Part shown: positions 1-10,082 of the stretch, one piece after another
How the letters are laid out: every line of letters begins with the position of its first letter
How positions within the stretch are numbered: position 1 is the stretch's first letter
NCBI GenBank assembly: GCA_025201845.1
Contig: MU603997.1
Location: forward strand, 22,662 to 86,661
DNA: 64,000 nucleotides
Direction: 5' to 3'
DNA from: Martensiomyces pterosporus
Taxonomy: Eukaryota > Kickxellomycota > Kickxellomycetes > Kickxellales > Kickxellaceae
The notes under the pieces: model-generated
Told to the model about the DNA's origin: nothing
Database searches by the model: none
The model's input: the letters and a program-made list of their open reading frames with translations, nothing else
Made by a program: the position numbers and the translations under genes

Positions 1-2129
1 TGCAAAGAGCGCTTTCAGCACAAGCTGCTGAGGATAAGCGCAATGTGGTCAAGTGTCTTGATCAACTGAGCGATGCACTCTGTCGTGTGATGGATGTGGC
101 GGAGCTTGTCAGGCAGGTGCATCCCGATGAGAGCTGGCAGATGGCTGCAGATGAGGTGTATGCAGGGATGTTCGAATACATGAATGGGCTCAATACCCAC
201 GTGGGGCTGTACCGGAAGCTGGTCGAGATTATGGAGGACCCTGAGATCAGTGCGTCGTTTAGCCCTGTCGAGCATGAGGTCGCACTGTCGTTTAGGAGGG
301 ACTTTGAGCGTTCAGGTATCCACTTGTCAAAGAGCGCGCATGCGCAGTTTGTGCAACTTTCTTCGGATATCCAGGACTTGTCGCGAGAGTTTTTCAGATG
401 CCAATCAGCTGGACCGCAGAAGGACCGCCTAGTGCCAGTGCCCTTCGACCACTTACGAACGCTGCCATCACAAGTGGCCATGTCGGTTTTGCAGTCGTCG
501 AAAACGTACAAGCGCAAGGACGGCGCTACCATGGTCGATTTGCTGCCTGACGACTACACTGCGCATTATATCCTGCGTGACTGTGGCCATGAGCACACGA
601 GAGAGGCGGTCTACCGCGAGTGGCAGCGTGGGTCCTCAAAGGCAGTCAGCGCACTCGAAGGTTTGCTGGAAAGACGGCTGGCGCTGTCGCACACTGTTGG
701 CTACTCGTCTTTTGGAGACATGACGCTTGATGACAAGATGGCCAAGTCACCCAGCCATGTAGATGAGTTCCTGCGCGGCTTGGCACAGCAAGCACAGCCT
801 CGGTGGAGCGCTGTTGCAAATTCACTGTATATGGACAAGGTGCGCTCGCAAGGCCCCGGTGTGCCGGGACAAGAAACCACACTGTTCCCCTGGGACCGCG
901 AATACTGGATAAGCAAACAGCAGATGGACAGCGGAGCGCTGCCTTCTCTGTCGCACTACTTTAGTCTCGGCCGTGTGGTCCTTGGGCTCTCGCGTGTGTT
1001 CAAGAGCCTTTATGGCGTTGAGCTCCGTGCGGCAACCCCACAGCCAGGTGAGATCTGGCACCCTGAAGTAAGGAAGCTGGAGGTTGTTGGTGAAAGCGGG
1101 CAGCTTTTGGGTGTTGTTTATTGCGACGTGTTCTCCCGGAGCAGCAAGGCGCATGTTGGTGCAGCTCATTTCACGGCACGCTGTGCTCGTCGTGTCGACG
1201 ACGATGTTGCTGTCAGCCCGACCAGCGCTGGGCACTCGGGCCAGACGGTTGTCGAACGTGAGGGCAAGCGCTTCCAACTGCCGGTCGTGGTGCTGATATG
1301 CGACTTCCCTGCACCAGCTGAGGGCTCGCCACCACTTTTGAGCTGGAGCAACGTGGAAACCATCTTCCACGAGATGGGGCATGCCATGCACTCCATGCTT
1401 GGCCAAAACGGATTCCACAATGTGGCTGGTACTCGGTGCCCGGTTGATTTTGTCGAGCTGCCGTCGATCCTCATGGAGCACTTTGCGCGCTCGCCACATG
1501 TGCTCTCGCTTTTTGCTTCGCACTACAAGACCGGTGCTCCACTGCCTCACGACCTGATCCACAAGCATGCCGAGCAGCGGCGCCGGTATTCCGCTCTGGA
1601 CATGCATGCACAGCTGTTCATGTCGGCACTTGACCAGCACTACCACTCCAGCGTGCTTGACCCAGAAGGCACCGTTCGCCCGGGGTGGTCGACCAGGTCG
1701 CTGGCCAGCCTGCACAATGACCCAATGCTCAATAGCGAGGCAAGCTCGTCGCTGTTTGCGTATGTCGAGAACACCAGGTGGCAGTCGCGGTTCACACACC
1801 TTATCGGATACGGTGCCTCGTACTATGCCTACCTGTTTGACCGTGTGCTGGCTGGGCAAATCTGGGACCGTGTGTTTGAGGGCGACCATCCGTTTCCGCC
1901 ATCAAACAGCGCTGGAAATGTCACATCTGGCGGCAACCCGCTTAGCCGCGAGGCTGGCGAGCGGTTCAAAAACGAGGTTCTTCGCTGGGGCGGTGGCCGC
2001 GATCCGTGGAAGTGTGTCGCTGCTGTTCTCGATAACGGAAAGACACCCCACAGCGAGGTCGACGCCGTGTCGCAGGGAAGCAAATCTGCTATGCGCACTG
2101 TGGGCAGCTGGCGACTTCCCGACATGTAG
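1..2129 (+). CDS. OCT1: Mitochondrial intermediate peptidase, 5'-truncated by the window edge
   Basis: M3 zinc metallopeptidase (thimet oligopeptidase family) that trims an octapeptide from matrix precursors after MPP has cut them. The reading frame is open from base 3 to the stop at 2127-2129, with no start seen, so the N-terminus and presequence lie outside the window. About 708 residues are present. The zinc motif HEMGH is encoded at 1368-1382, followed by the conserved LPSILMEHF segment that carries the third zinc ligand (Glu) in M3 enzymes. The C-terminal part (GYGASYYAYLFDRVLA) is also typical. An AATAAA lies about 40 bp after the stop. The next gene is convergent. A cytosolic thimet oligopeptidase is the alternative, but the similarity is closest to MIP/Oct1. 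Confidence 0.92.
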   Translation, partial: QRALSAQAAEDKRNVVKCLDQLSDALCRVMDVAELVRQVHPDESWQMAADEVYAGMFEYMNGLNTHVGLYRKLVEIMEDPEISASFSPVEHEVALSFRRDFERSGIHLSKSAHAQFVQLSSDIQDLSREFFRCQSAGPQKDRLVPVPFDHLRTLPSQVAMSVLQSSKTYKRKDGATMVDLLPDDYTAHYILRDCGHEHTREAVYREWQRGSSKAVSALEGLLERRLALSHTVGYSSFGDMTLDDKMAKSPSHVDEFLRGLAQQAQPRWSAVANSLYMDKVRSQGPGVPGQETTLFPWDREYWISKQQMDSGALPSLSHYFSLGRVVLGLSRVFKSLYGVELRAATPQPGEIWHPEVRKLEVVGESGQLLGVVYCDVFSRSSKAHVGAAHFTARCARRVDDDVAVSPTSAGHSGQTVVEREGKRFQLPVVVLICDFPAPAEGSPPLLSWSNVETIFHEMGHAMHSMLGQNGFHNVAGTRCPVDFVELPSILMEHFARSPHVLSLFASHYKTGAPLPHDLIHKHAEQRRRYSALDMHAQLFMSALDQHYHSSVLDPEGTVRPGWSTRSLASLHNDPMLNSEASSSLFAYVENTRWQSRFTHLIGYGASYYAYLFDRVLAGQIWDRVFEGDHPFPPSNSAGNVTSGGNPLSREAGERFKNEVLRWGGGRDPWKCVAAVLDNGKTPHSEVDAVSQGSKSAMRTVGSWRLPDM

Positions 2130-2171
2130 CATCCCTTTTTGTTGGCATACTGGGAGTCAAGGATTCTGGAC

Positions 2172-2177
2172 AATAAA
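2172..2177 (+). promoter_or_regulatory. Candidate poly(A) signal AATAAA for OCT1
   Basis: A canonical AATAAA hexamer 43 bp downstream of the OCT1 stop, within the 213-bp convergent gap to the TPR gene. Placement fits a 3' UTR signal. No transcript evidence is available. Confidence 0.4.
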
Positions 2178-2342
2178 ACACAATGCTCCGAAGGCGCAGA
2201 CATTGCTGCAGTCGGCGGCTATCTGTATCTATTCTGCGGCACTGTTCCATATTCAATTCCACACGCAGCAAACCGCATCGAGTGTATATGCAGTGTTTTA
2301 TTTTGCGCTATTAGCATGAGCATGCTGCCTGGCAGCCATAAA

Positions 2343-3467
2343 TTAGTCGTCCTTTGCTACAAGCCACCACACAATAGCGACACCCACAGCAGCGACAGCA
2401 AGCTCGACTAGTGTGTCAGCGATGTCCTTGCGAGAGATCTTGAGCTGGATCTTCTTTGGCGTGCGGCAGCTGTTGTCATCGCAGTAGTCCTCGTCGCTGT
2501 CCACGTCCTCAACTGGTGCCTGCTCGTCATTTTCGCTCTTGCCGTCCCCAGCTCTCTTCTTTTCAGCAGAGCCACTTTCAGTATCGGTTTCGCTTTTAGC
2601 AGCGGCGTTCTTGCGGCGACGGAGCCGCTTTTCGACATAGTCGACGCGCGACTCGACTTCCTCCAACAGACTCCTTACCTGCTCGTTCTGAGGCTCCAGC
2701 ACAGCAGCGTGCCTCAGCACAGCCCGTGCCTGCTCAATCTTGCTCTCGTTGCTGAGAATAAGCCCCTTCATGTAATGGCCCTTGACCCACTTTGGTTCCA
2801 GCGCAATGCACTGGTCGGCGTGCTTCAGAGCCTGGGACCAGCGCTTCATCTTTATCAGCGCCATGCACGCGTTGCTGTGCAGCTTTGGGTTATACATGTC
2901 GTACCCGAGTCCGTTCTTGTAGTACTCCAGTGCCCGTGCCCATTTACTCTGCTTAAACTCGACGTTGCCCTTCTCCTTCCACTCCTCCGCCGTCTCGCGG
3001 TCCCTTGCCGCCAGCTTTTCATAGTCGGTGCCGTCGGCATTGGCGTCCTCGCCGTCATCAACTCTATCACGGCCCAGCTTGTGCTCAATAGCGTTTTTGC
3101 GCATCAGCGCGCTCTTTGCGTCCTCCAGGCGACCCAGCTCCTTGTACGCCTTGGCCATCCGCATGAGGGCCAGGGAGTGGACAGTGGTGCAGCCCTCGTC
3201 TGCGTGGGCATCGACGTCGGAGTTGAGGAAGTTTAGCACCTTTTCGCAGTCCTCAATAACACCGGCGTATTTCTTCAGCTGCAGTCGACAGGTGGCTCGG
3301 GAGAGCAGTGGCAACGGCGACTGGACAGGGAGCGCACAGAGCTCGTCGAATTTGGCTAGGGCGCCGTCAAAGTCCTGCTTTTCGATAAACTCCTGCGCTT
3401 CTGCCAGAAGCACCGCTGGGTCTGGCGGCGGCGCCTGCGGCTCTTGCTTCAGAAAGGAGAACACCAT
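2343..3467 (-). CDS. Tail-anchored TPR protein, putative Hsp70/Hsp90 co-chaperone
   Basis: 374-residue protein in one exon. An N-terminal TPR block (about residues 15-130) is followed by a second block (about 150-275) in which helix A1 reads EEWKEKGNVEF and later helices carry SNACMALIK and KWVKGHYMKG. These give the Lys/Asn/Asn/Lys pattern of the carboxylate clamp that grips the EEVD tails of Hsp70/Hsp90, although one basic position is His. A basic stretch (KRLRRRKN), an acidic Ser-rich linker and a single hydrophobic segment near residues 350-370 (VAAVGVAIVWWLVA) ending in KDD follow. This predicts a tail-anchored protein facing the cytosol from ER or mitochondrial outer membrane. I do not recognise a specific orthologue. 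Role as an organelle-surface co-chaperone is an inference. Confidence 0.8.
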   Translation of the reverse strand: MVFSFLKQEPQAPPPDPAVLLAEAQEFIEKQDFDGALAKFDELCALPVQSPLPLLSRATCRLQLKKYAGVIEDCEKVLNFLNSDVDAHADEGCTTVHSLALMRMAKAYKELGRLEDAKSALMRKNAIEHKLGRDRVDDGEDANADGTDYEKLAARDRETAEEWKEKGNVEFKQSKWARALEYYKNGLGYDMYNPKLHSNACMALIKMKRWSQALKHADQCIALEPKWVKGHYMKGLILSNESKIEQARAVLRHAAVLEPQNEQVRSLLEEVESRVDYVEKRLRRRKNAAAKSETDTESGSAEKKRAGDGKSENDEQAPVEDVDSDEDYCDDNSCRTPKKIQLKISRKDIADTLVELAVAAVGVAIVWWLVAKDD

Positions 3468-3872
3468 GGTTGCAGAGGAGAAAAGCAGAAAGAAATGCGG
3501 AATTTGTTTGGCAGATGAGAAGGGAGGCGAGATGCGGAAGTCAAAGCGATGGCTTGATGGTTTCAGTTTTTGCGCCTCCTTTCCCCAGATGAACAGTATG
3601 CATGCACCGGCTCGTCCTTTCGTGGCTCATGCCTCTTTCCAGCTGCAACGACCTGCTCCTTTGGGTACAGCAGCTTTGGGCGAAGAGAGGATACTTGTGA
3701 ATTTATACTAGGAGTGGCATGAAGGAGAGAACACGAAAGGGCTTTGTAGGAATAGTAAAGAGAAGAGAAGCAAGCAGGGGATGCCAGTTCAGCGCCGAGT
3801 GTATCTAGCGATCAGACAGGCAAGACACGCAGCCCTCTTTGAGAGGCCGAATGGCTGGAGCTGGAGCTGGAT
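3468..3872. other. Intergenic, 405 bp
   Basis: Upstream region of the TPR gene and 3' flank of the complex I subunit gene. Plus-strand open frames here are shadows of the TPR gene running past its start. I see no further gene. Confidence 0.6.
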
Positions 3873-4310
3873 CTAGTCCTTCTTCAAGAATGGCGGGCGG
3901 CCACCCATCTGTGCCTCGGGAAGCTCCTTAAGGTAGCGCTCTACGAGGCCGCGGCAGTTCTGCATGTGATTTACGCTCTCGCGGTGGTAGCATTCCGTCA
4001 GCTTCTCGCGCACGATACGCAGCTTCATGATCTTCACCCACTGGTCGCGAACAATACGGTCCCTGTTCTCAAAGAGAGCTACAAAGTACAGCAAGCCATT
4101 TTCAGCACAGGGTGCAGGTGTTAATTTGTGCGCTCAGAGTCATGCCTGGAAGCAAACGAAGTGCCCCTGTGTTGACGCTCTCTTCTAGACATGCCCCGCA
4201 AGGCGCTAGACATGGCTCTCTCGTAATTCACAGATTCCAAACAACGTACCCGTGCGATCGGCTGTGTACAGGTTCTCGCGGGTGGCCTTGACTCCAACGT
4301 TCTCGGACAT
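3873..4310 (-). CDS. Complex I accessory subunit, NDUFB10/PDSW type (Neurospora 12-kDa class)
   Basis: Two exons: 4310..4250 and 4132..3873, joined across a 117-bp intron with donor G|GTACGT and acceptor GAG|. The phases match (61 + 260 nt), giving 106 aa. The start is the ATG at 4310 (MSENVGVKATRENLY). The second exon has LYFVALFENRDRIVRDQWVK, then a pair of cysteines in ECYHRE and MQNCRGLVERYL, matching the paired Cys region of NDUFB10-like subunits of NADH:ubiquinone oxidoreductase. These proteins sit on the intermembrane-space side of the membrane arm. The acceptor is the least certain part: the true exon boundary could shift by a few codons. Divergent from FCF2 with 340 bp between the ATGs. 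Confidence 0.75.
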
Positions 4311-4650
4311 GATTGCAAGCCGTGGCAGTAGAAATTCGGTGGATTGGAGAGATTGGAGCAAAGAAGTGTGCCGATTAAGAACACGGAGCAATAGTAGGTG
4401 TAAAGGCGAGCAAGCCCTGGCTTTGACTTGCAGCGCATACAGAGCAAAGGCGCTCTATCTCTGTCGCAGATATCGCCTGGCTGATGATCTGAACCACGCC
4501 ATGATCCCCGCGCCAGCATCAAATCAGGGTGATCCGAAAGAAAAAATGAACCACTTTAGCCGCCAACACATATTTTCTGCCAGCTGGGGTTTCTTTGCTC
4601 AATTTACACATTTTCCACACATATATACATATACATTCACGCCCGCGCAA
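4311..4650. promoter_or_regulatory. Divergent promoter region between NDUFB10-type gene and FCF2
   Basis: 340 bp between the two start codons. It includes an AT-rich ATATATACATATACA stretch about 20-30 bp upstream of the FCF2 ATG, which could be a TATA-like element or part of the leader. The reading frame open from 4252 into FCF2 is not needed for the gene. Confidence 0.45.
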
Positions 4651-5427
4651 ATGTCGGACAGCACGGCTGCAGTGTTCAACACAGATGACAGCGACCTCGA
4701 CCTCTTGCTTGATCAGGCAAAGGTAACGCTGGCGCGCAAAGAAGAGGAGGCACAACGGGAGAAGAAAGCCAGGGCAGCCGCGCAGTCAAGAGGCGCCAAG
4801 GCAGGCAGCAAGCCCGCTGCACTCTCCGTGCCACTGCGCCTAGACGTGGGCGAGGGCATCGCAGACTCGCTGTTTATCAAAATGAACAGCAGGACAGGGG
4901 TAGCCAAGCTCGATCTCGACAAGGTATACCGCAGCGAGCAAGGAGGATCGTCGTCGGCGAAGCCGGCAGCTGAGATCGAGGCGACTCGAAAGGACCCGAC
5001 CATCAAGGGCAAGACGGCCAAGGAGATTGCCGATGAACGCGCAAGCACCGCAGGAAGCAAGTGGTTTGGGATGAAGGCGCCGGTGCTTACGCAGGAGGTG
5101 AAGAACGACCTGCGGGTCTTGCAGCTGCGCAATGTCCTCGATCCTAAGAGGTTTTACAAGAAGAACGCGAGCAGCGGGAAGATTCCAAAGTACTTTGAGA
5201 CGGGAACCATCATCGAGGGCGCCACGGAGTTCTACTCGGGCAGGCTGACGAAGAAGGAGCGCAGGAATAACCTGGTGGACGAGCTGCTCGCGGACAAGCA
5301 GGCCAGGGACTACTTCAAGCGCAAGGTCAGCGAGATCCAGACGCACAACGCGAGTGGCGGAAAGAGCTGGTACAAGGGCAGCACTAACTACAAGCCCAAA
5401 TCCAATTTCAAACGCCAGCGCAAATAA
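4651..5427 (+). CDS. FCF2: rRNA-processing protein Fcf2
   Basis: 258 aa from the ATG at 4651 (MSDSTAAVFNTDDSDLDLLL). The frame stays open upstream, but the family similarity does not need that part and this ATG follows an AT-rich leader. The N-terminal half is acidic and then Lys/Ala-rich. The C-terminal Fcf2 domain begins near KWFGMKAPVLTQEVKNDLR, continues through LQLRNVLDPKRFYKK and IPKYFETGTI, and ends with the basic tail FKRQRK. Fcf2 is a nucleolar factor needed for early cleavages of pre-18S rRNA in the small-subunit processome. In animals the same domain is found in TdIF2/DNTTIP2. Confidence 0.93.
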   Translation: MSDSTAAVFNTDDSDLDLLLDQAKVTLARKEEEAQREKKARAAAQSRGAKAGSKPAALSVPLRLDVGEGIADSLFIKMNSRTGVAKLDLDKVYRSEQGGSSSAKPAAEIEATRKDPTIKGKTAKEIADERASTAGSKWFGMKAPVLTQEVKNDLRVLQLRNVLDPKRFYKKNASSGKIPKYFETGTIIEGATEFYSGRLTKKERRNNLVDELLADKQARDYFKRKVSEIQTHNASGGKSWYKGSTNYKPKSNFKRQRK

Positions 5428-5833
5428 ACTAGGGAATCAGCGTCTTTGTTGGCTTCTGCTTGCCACAGCGGCGGCTGCAAGGGCAGTGCTTGCATGGCTG
5501 GATGATGGCTGCAAAGGAAGCGGCTGCAGGGGAGCCTGGAGCGTGCATGTGCCCATGGCGCCCCTTGGCGCGGCTGGCGATCGGCGACTGCGCATTGCCC
5601 ATTGTGCAATTGTGGCAATGGCTGCCACGCGCCCCTCGCATGCCCGCTTATTGTGCAATTGTAGCCCATTGCGCCGACATGCGCATTGCAACAAGCGTGT
5701 GAACCGCGACGCCGCATGTGGCAGTGCTCGATAGCTAAATACAAACAGACTTGCATGATGCATTGGGGCATAGGAAATAGAGCAAAGACACCCTGTATAT
5801 GACAAAAAGTGTGTAATGAAGGCGCGAGCTGGT
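5428..5833. other. Convergent intergenic region with a short direct repeat
   Basis: 406 bp between the FCF2 and GCV2 stops. The 13-mer ATTGTGCAATTGT occurs twice (5601-5613 and 5650-5662), set in related GC-rich sequence containing GCCCATTG. No gene is visible. Confidence 0.5.
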
Positions 5834-6650
5834 TTACTGGTAGTTCTCCAGGGGAGGGCACGAGCAAACGAGGTTGAGGTCGCCATAGGCGTCGTCGATG
5901 CGAGAAACGGACGGCCAGAACTTGCGCTCCTTGAGGTAGGGCAGAGGGTAGGCGGCGCGCTGGCGGGAGTACGAGTGGCTCCACTCCTCAGCAGAGACCT
6001 TGGAGATGGTGTGCGGGGCGTTGGTGAGGATGTTGTTGTCTCTTGGCTGCTTTCCCTCCTCAATCTCGCGGATCTCCTCGCGGATGGCAATCATGGCGTC
6101 GCAGAACTTGTCGAGCTCCTCCTTGGACTCGGACTCGGTGGGCTCAATCATGATGGTGTTGGGCACGGGCCACGACATGGTGGGCGGGTGGAATCCGTAG
6201 TCCTGCAGGCGCTTGGCGACGTCGATGGCCTGGATGCCGGCGGTCTTGCCGAAGGGGCGCGTGTCGAGGATGAACTCGTGCGCGCACATGCCGTTCTCGT
6301 TGGTGAACAGGATCGAGTAGTGGTCGCGCAGGCGGTTGGCCATGTAGTTGGCATTGAGGATGGCGGTCTTCGACACCTCGGTCATGCCGCGGCCGCCGAG
6401 AAGCTTGACGTACGACCAGGTGACCGGGAGGACCCCGGCGGATCCGTAGGGCGCGGCAGCCACAGGGCCGACGGTGCTCTGGGGGGTGCCGTCGGCCTTG
6501 ACGAGCTCGGGGTGGCCGGGCAGGAAGGGCGCAAGGTGCGACTTGACGCAGATGGGGCCAACGCCAGGGCCGCCGCCGCCGTGGGGGATTGCCAGGGTCT
6601 TGTGGTTGTTCAAGTGGCAGACATCGGCACCCATGTGGCCGGGGCTGGTA

Positions 6651-6688
<38 letters not shown>

Positions 6689-7676
6689 CACCTGTCCACC
6701 GCTGCTGTGGACGATCTCGATGGCGCGCAGAACGCCCTCCTCAAACACACCAAAGGTCGAGGGGTAGGTGATCATGACGGCTGACAGGCTGTCCGCGTGC
6801 TTGGTGGCCTTGGCCTCGAGGTCGACGAGGTCGAGGTTGCCCTTGGAGTCGCACTTGACAATGACGACCTTGAGGCCAGCCATGACAGCCGAGGCGGGGT
6901 TGGTTCCGTGGGCGGACTCGGGAACGAGGCAGATGTTGCGGTGGCCCTGGCCCTGCGACTCCTGATAGGCGCGGATGGCGCGGAGTCCAGCGTACTCGCC
7001 CTGGGCTCCGCTGTTGGGCTGGACGGTTGTGGCATCCATGCCAGTGATCGCAGCAAGGTCCTCCTCGAGGTCCCTGATCATCTGGGCGTAGCCCTGGGTC
7101 TGCTCGCGGGGGGCGAAGGGGTGGATCTGGCCGAACTCGGGCCACGTGATGGGGATGAGCTCGGTGGTGGCGTTGAGCTTCATCGTGCACGAGCCAAGCG
7201 GGATCATGGCGTTGGCGAGCGACAGGTCCTTGTTCTGGAGCTGGGTGATGTAGCGGAGCATCTCGGTCTCCGAGTGGTAGCGGCTGAAGACGGGGTGGGT
7301 CAGAATGGCGCCCTGGCGCGAGAGGCCGGTGGGGATGGCAGCAGACTCTGCCGCCGTGAGCGCAACGCTGGTGGCCAGGGTGTCCAAGGCAGAGGCGTCG
7401 CCGCCAAAGATCTCAACGAGCTGAGCGAGCTCTTCGCGAGTGATGGCCTCGTCGAGGGTCACGCCAACGGTCTGGGCGTCGATGCGGCGGAGGTTGATGC
7501 GGCGCTCGTGGGCGCGAGCATGCACCTCGGCGGCCGACGAGCTGTCAGCGATGCGGATGCGCAGGGTGTCAAAGTACGAGTCGTTCTCGACCTTGTGGCC
7601 GGCAGCAGCGACCGATGCAGCGAGGACCTGGGTGAAGTGGTGGATGCGGTTGGCGATGGCCTTGATGCCCTCGGGG

Positions 7677-7714
<38 letters not shown>

Positions 7715-8366
7715 GAGAGCCTGGGCAGTGCAGATGTTGGACGAGGCCTTCTCGCGGCGAATGTGCTGCTCGCGGGTCTGGAGAGCAAGGCGGTACGCGC
7801 GGTTGCCCTCGGCGTCGCGCGAGACACCGATGATGCGGCCGGGAACACGGCGCTGGTTTGCGGTGGTGGTGGCAAAGAAGGCAGCGTGGGGGCCACCATA
7901 GCCCAGGGGAACGCCGAAGCGCTGCGTGTTTCCAATGGCAATGTCGGCGCCAAACTCGGCAGGGGGCTGGAGGACTGCCAGCGACATCAAGTCAGCAGCA
8001 ACGACGAGCTGGGCGCCCTGGCCGTGGACCTTGTCGGCGAGCGACTTGTACTCGCCAATGTTTCCGTAAGTGTCGGGATACTAGCGACATCGAATCAGTA
8101 CAGCAGGCAGGTGTGATAGTGCATGCAGGCCTTGCGTTGTTAGTAGCGATCAAGTGGGCAAGCAATCTCTGTTCAGCACCAAGCGCGCTGCAAGGAATGG
8201 GGTGGCGCACTGGGCTTTGATGGCAGCACGCGCGATTGGCAGGAGGCCTTGCAAGAGCAGCAGGCGTCCGAGAAACGCGCCCAGCCTCTGAAGGGCAGCG
8301 GGGGGCGTGGAGGGGCGGAGATCGAGCCAATAAGATGGTAGTGATAACGGGTAGCAAATGCAGGAG

Positions 8367-8402
<36 letters not shown>

Positions 8403-9341
8403 GCGCACAGTGGGAGAAACCGTTGGGATTCGCGCAACAGTAGCAGCAAATGCAGCACAAGCTGGGGGAGGGGCTGTCCTCTGGGAACTTACCGAAACAA
8501 GGACACCGGCAAGGCGGTCGCCAAGCGAGGCAAAGTCGAAGGTCTTGTAGTCGCCCACAATGATCTCGGCGCCAAAGCCCTCAGCGCGGGTGCGGAGGAC
8601 CGCGAGCGTCTGTGGGTGGCAGTTCTGGTCGGCAAAGAAGGCGTTGCGGGTCTTCTTGCGCGAGGCGTTGAGGCACACAACAAGGGCCTCGCCAGCAGCA
8701 GTGCCCTCATCAAGCAGGCTGGCGTTGGCGGCAGGGAGGCCGGTGAGATCGGTGACGACGGTCTGGAAGTTGAGGAGGCTCTCGAGGCGGCCCTGGGAAA
8801 TCTCGGGCTGGTAGGGCGTGTACTGGGTGTACCACCCGGGGTTCTCGAGGATGTTGCGCAGAATGACAGGGGGAACAACAACGTCTGTGTATCCGGTTCC
8901 AATGAACGTGCGGAAGACCTCGTTCTTCTGCGCAATCTTCTTGAGCTTGGCCAGAAGCTCCCTCTCTGCGTACTCGCCGTCGGCGATGTGCAGGGGCTCT
9001 GCCAGGCGGATGCTGTCGGGGACGGTGGCTGAAATCATCTCGTCCAGAGTCTTGAATCCCAGGGCCTGGAGCATGGCGTCGACGTCCGAATCGCGGGGCC
9101 CGTTGTGGCGCCTCAGGAAGGTGTCCAGAGGAGCGTACGCCTGGGCAGCAGCGCTTGCGCGAGAGGCGTCAGCAGCAGCATCGGCAGCAGTGGTCGAGGC
9201 GGCCGCGGCAGCAGAGGCCTGGCGCGGCTTGAGTGTGTGGAGGAGAGCAGCGCGGAGCATGGTGGCTGCGAGGGCAGTGCGGGGCGTGCTGGCAAGCTTG
9301 GCCAGAGACTGGGCCCTTGAAGTGGTCGATCTGGAGAGCAT
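5834..9341 (-). CDS. GCV2: Glycine dehydrogenase (decarboxylating), P-protein, mitochondrial
   Basis: Two exons: 9341..8493 and 8080..5834, around a 412-bp intron (donor TCG|GTAAGT, acceptor CTAG|TAT). Both coding parts are multiples of three, giving 1031 aa, normal for the family. The splice joins AGVLVS to [12 protein letters not shown], the expected P-protein sequence. The N-terminus ([15 protein letters not shown]) is a Ser/Arg-rich matrix presequence. The PLP-binding segment [18 protein letters not shown] holds the Schiff-base Lys. The enzyme decarboxylates glycine and passes the aminomethyl group to lipoyl-H-protein, supplying one-carbon units. The intron contains a (CA)15 microsatellite. 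Confidence 0.96.
8371..8400. repeat. (CA)15 dinucleotide microsatellite in the GCV2 intron
   Basis: Thirty bases of perfect CA repeat on the + strand, so (TG)15 in the GCV2 pre-mRNA, about 90 nt after the intron's 5' splice site. Likely length-polymorphic between strains. Confidence 0.95.
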
Positions 9342-10082
9342 GGCTAGTGTAGGCGGTGTGTAGCTGGTGTTAATTTTGGCTGGTGCGCAGCAGGGCTGAA
9401 TAGACGGGGGTGAGGACGAGAGGCGGCGAGACCGACAAGTCCAAGAGTTATTATCGGGCTGGAACGAGAAGGATCGAAGGAGAACAGAGAGGAAATATTT
9501 TAGAGCGGCTGTGGAGAGGAGTGGAGCGGGGTGGTAGCAAGCGTGAACACGGCGTTTTAAGCAGTTTCCCTCCTGTCTGCTACCCGCTCGCCCAGTCGGT
9601 TGATTGCTGGCATGGGAAAGTAGTGTGTGCATCAAGCTTTTTTGCGCACACGAATTTTTTTTTTTTTAACTCGGTGGAACATTATCGCCAATGCGCCCGG
9701 CCTTTCTTTATTTCACCGCCAACGCCCTCGGGCTCATGCTCGCTGGCCCCCACTCCCACTCGCTCCACCTGGGATTTTCCTGTGCGCGTTCCACCCTGCC
9801 CCTTTTCAGCCAGCCGGCCTTCCGTTCTGGGCGTATGCGCGTGCCTCCCCTATCTGGGGTGCAGCCAGAGCGCCGGGCGTTCCACCCGGCCAGGCTGCTG
9901 TGACTGCCTTGCGGCGAATTTCTCTGCTGGGCTGGCGGCCAATATACCTGCCAGCCCTCGCGCGCGCCAGTCCCCCATTCGGCGCCTCTCACAAAATCCC
10001 TCCCACCCGCTGCTGCTACCCTGCTGCTTCAATATCGCGCATGGCGCTTGTTGTTATTTCACAGTTAGCAAAAATAGACGCC
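9342..10082. other. Intergenic, 741 bp, pyrimidine-rich with a T13 run
   Basis: Upstream region of GCV2 and 3' flank of the SCFD2-like gene. Contains T13 at 9655-9667 and long C/T-rich tracts. Open frames on both strands have low-complexity Pro/Ala/Arg composition and resemble no family I know. I see no gene. Confidence 0.55.

Noticed and set aside
4252..4650. Upstream extension of the FCF2 reading frame by 133 codons
   Set aside because: It overlaps the first exon of the NDUFB10-type gene on the other strand, has no family similarity, and a good ATG at 4651 opens the conserved protein.
5816..9032. Long plus-strand open frames opposite GCV2
   Set aside because: Val/Gly/Ala-rich antisense shadows of a GC-rich conserved gene.
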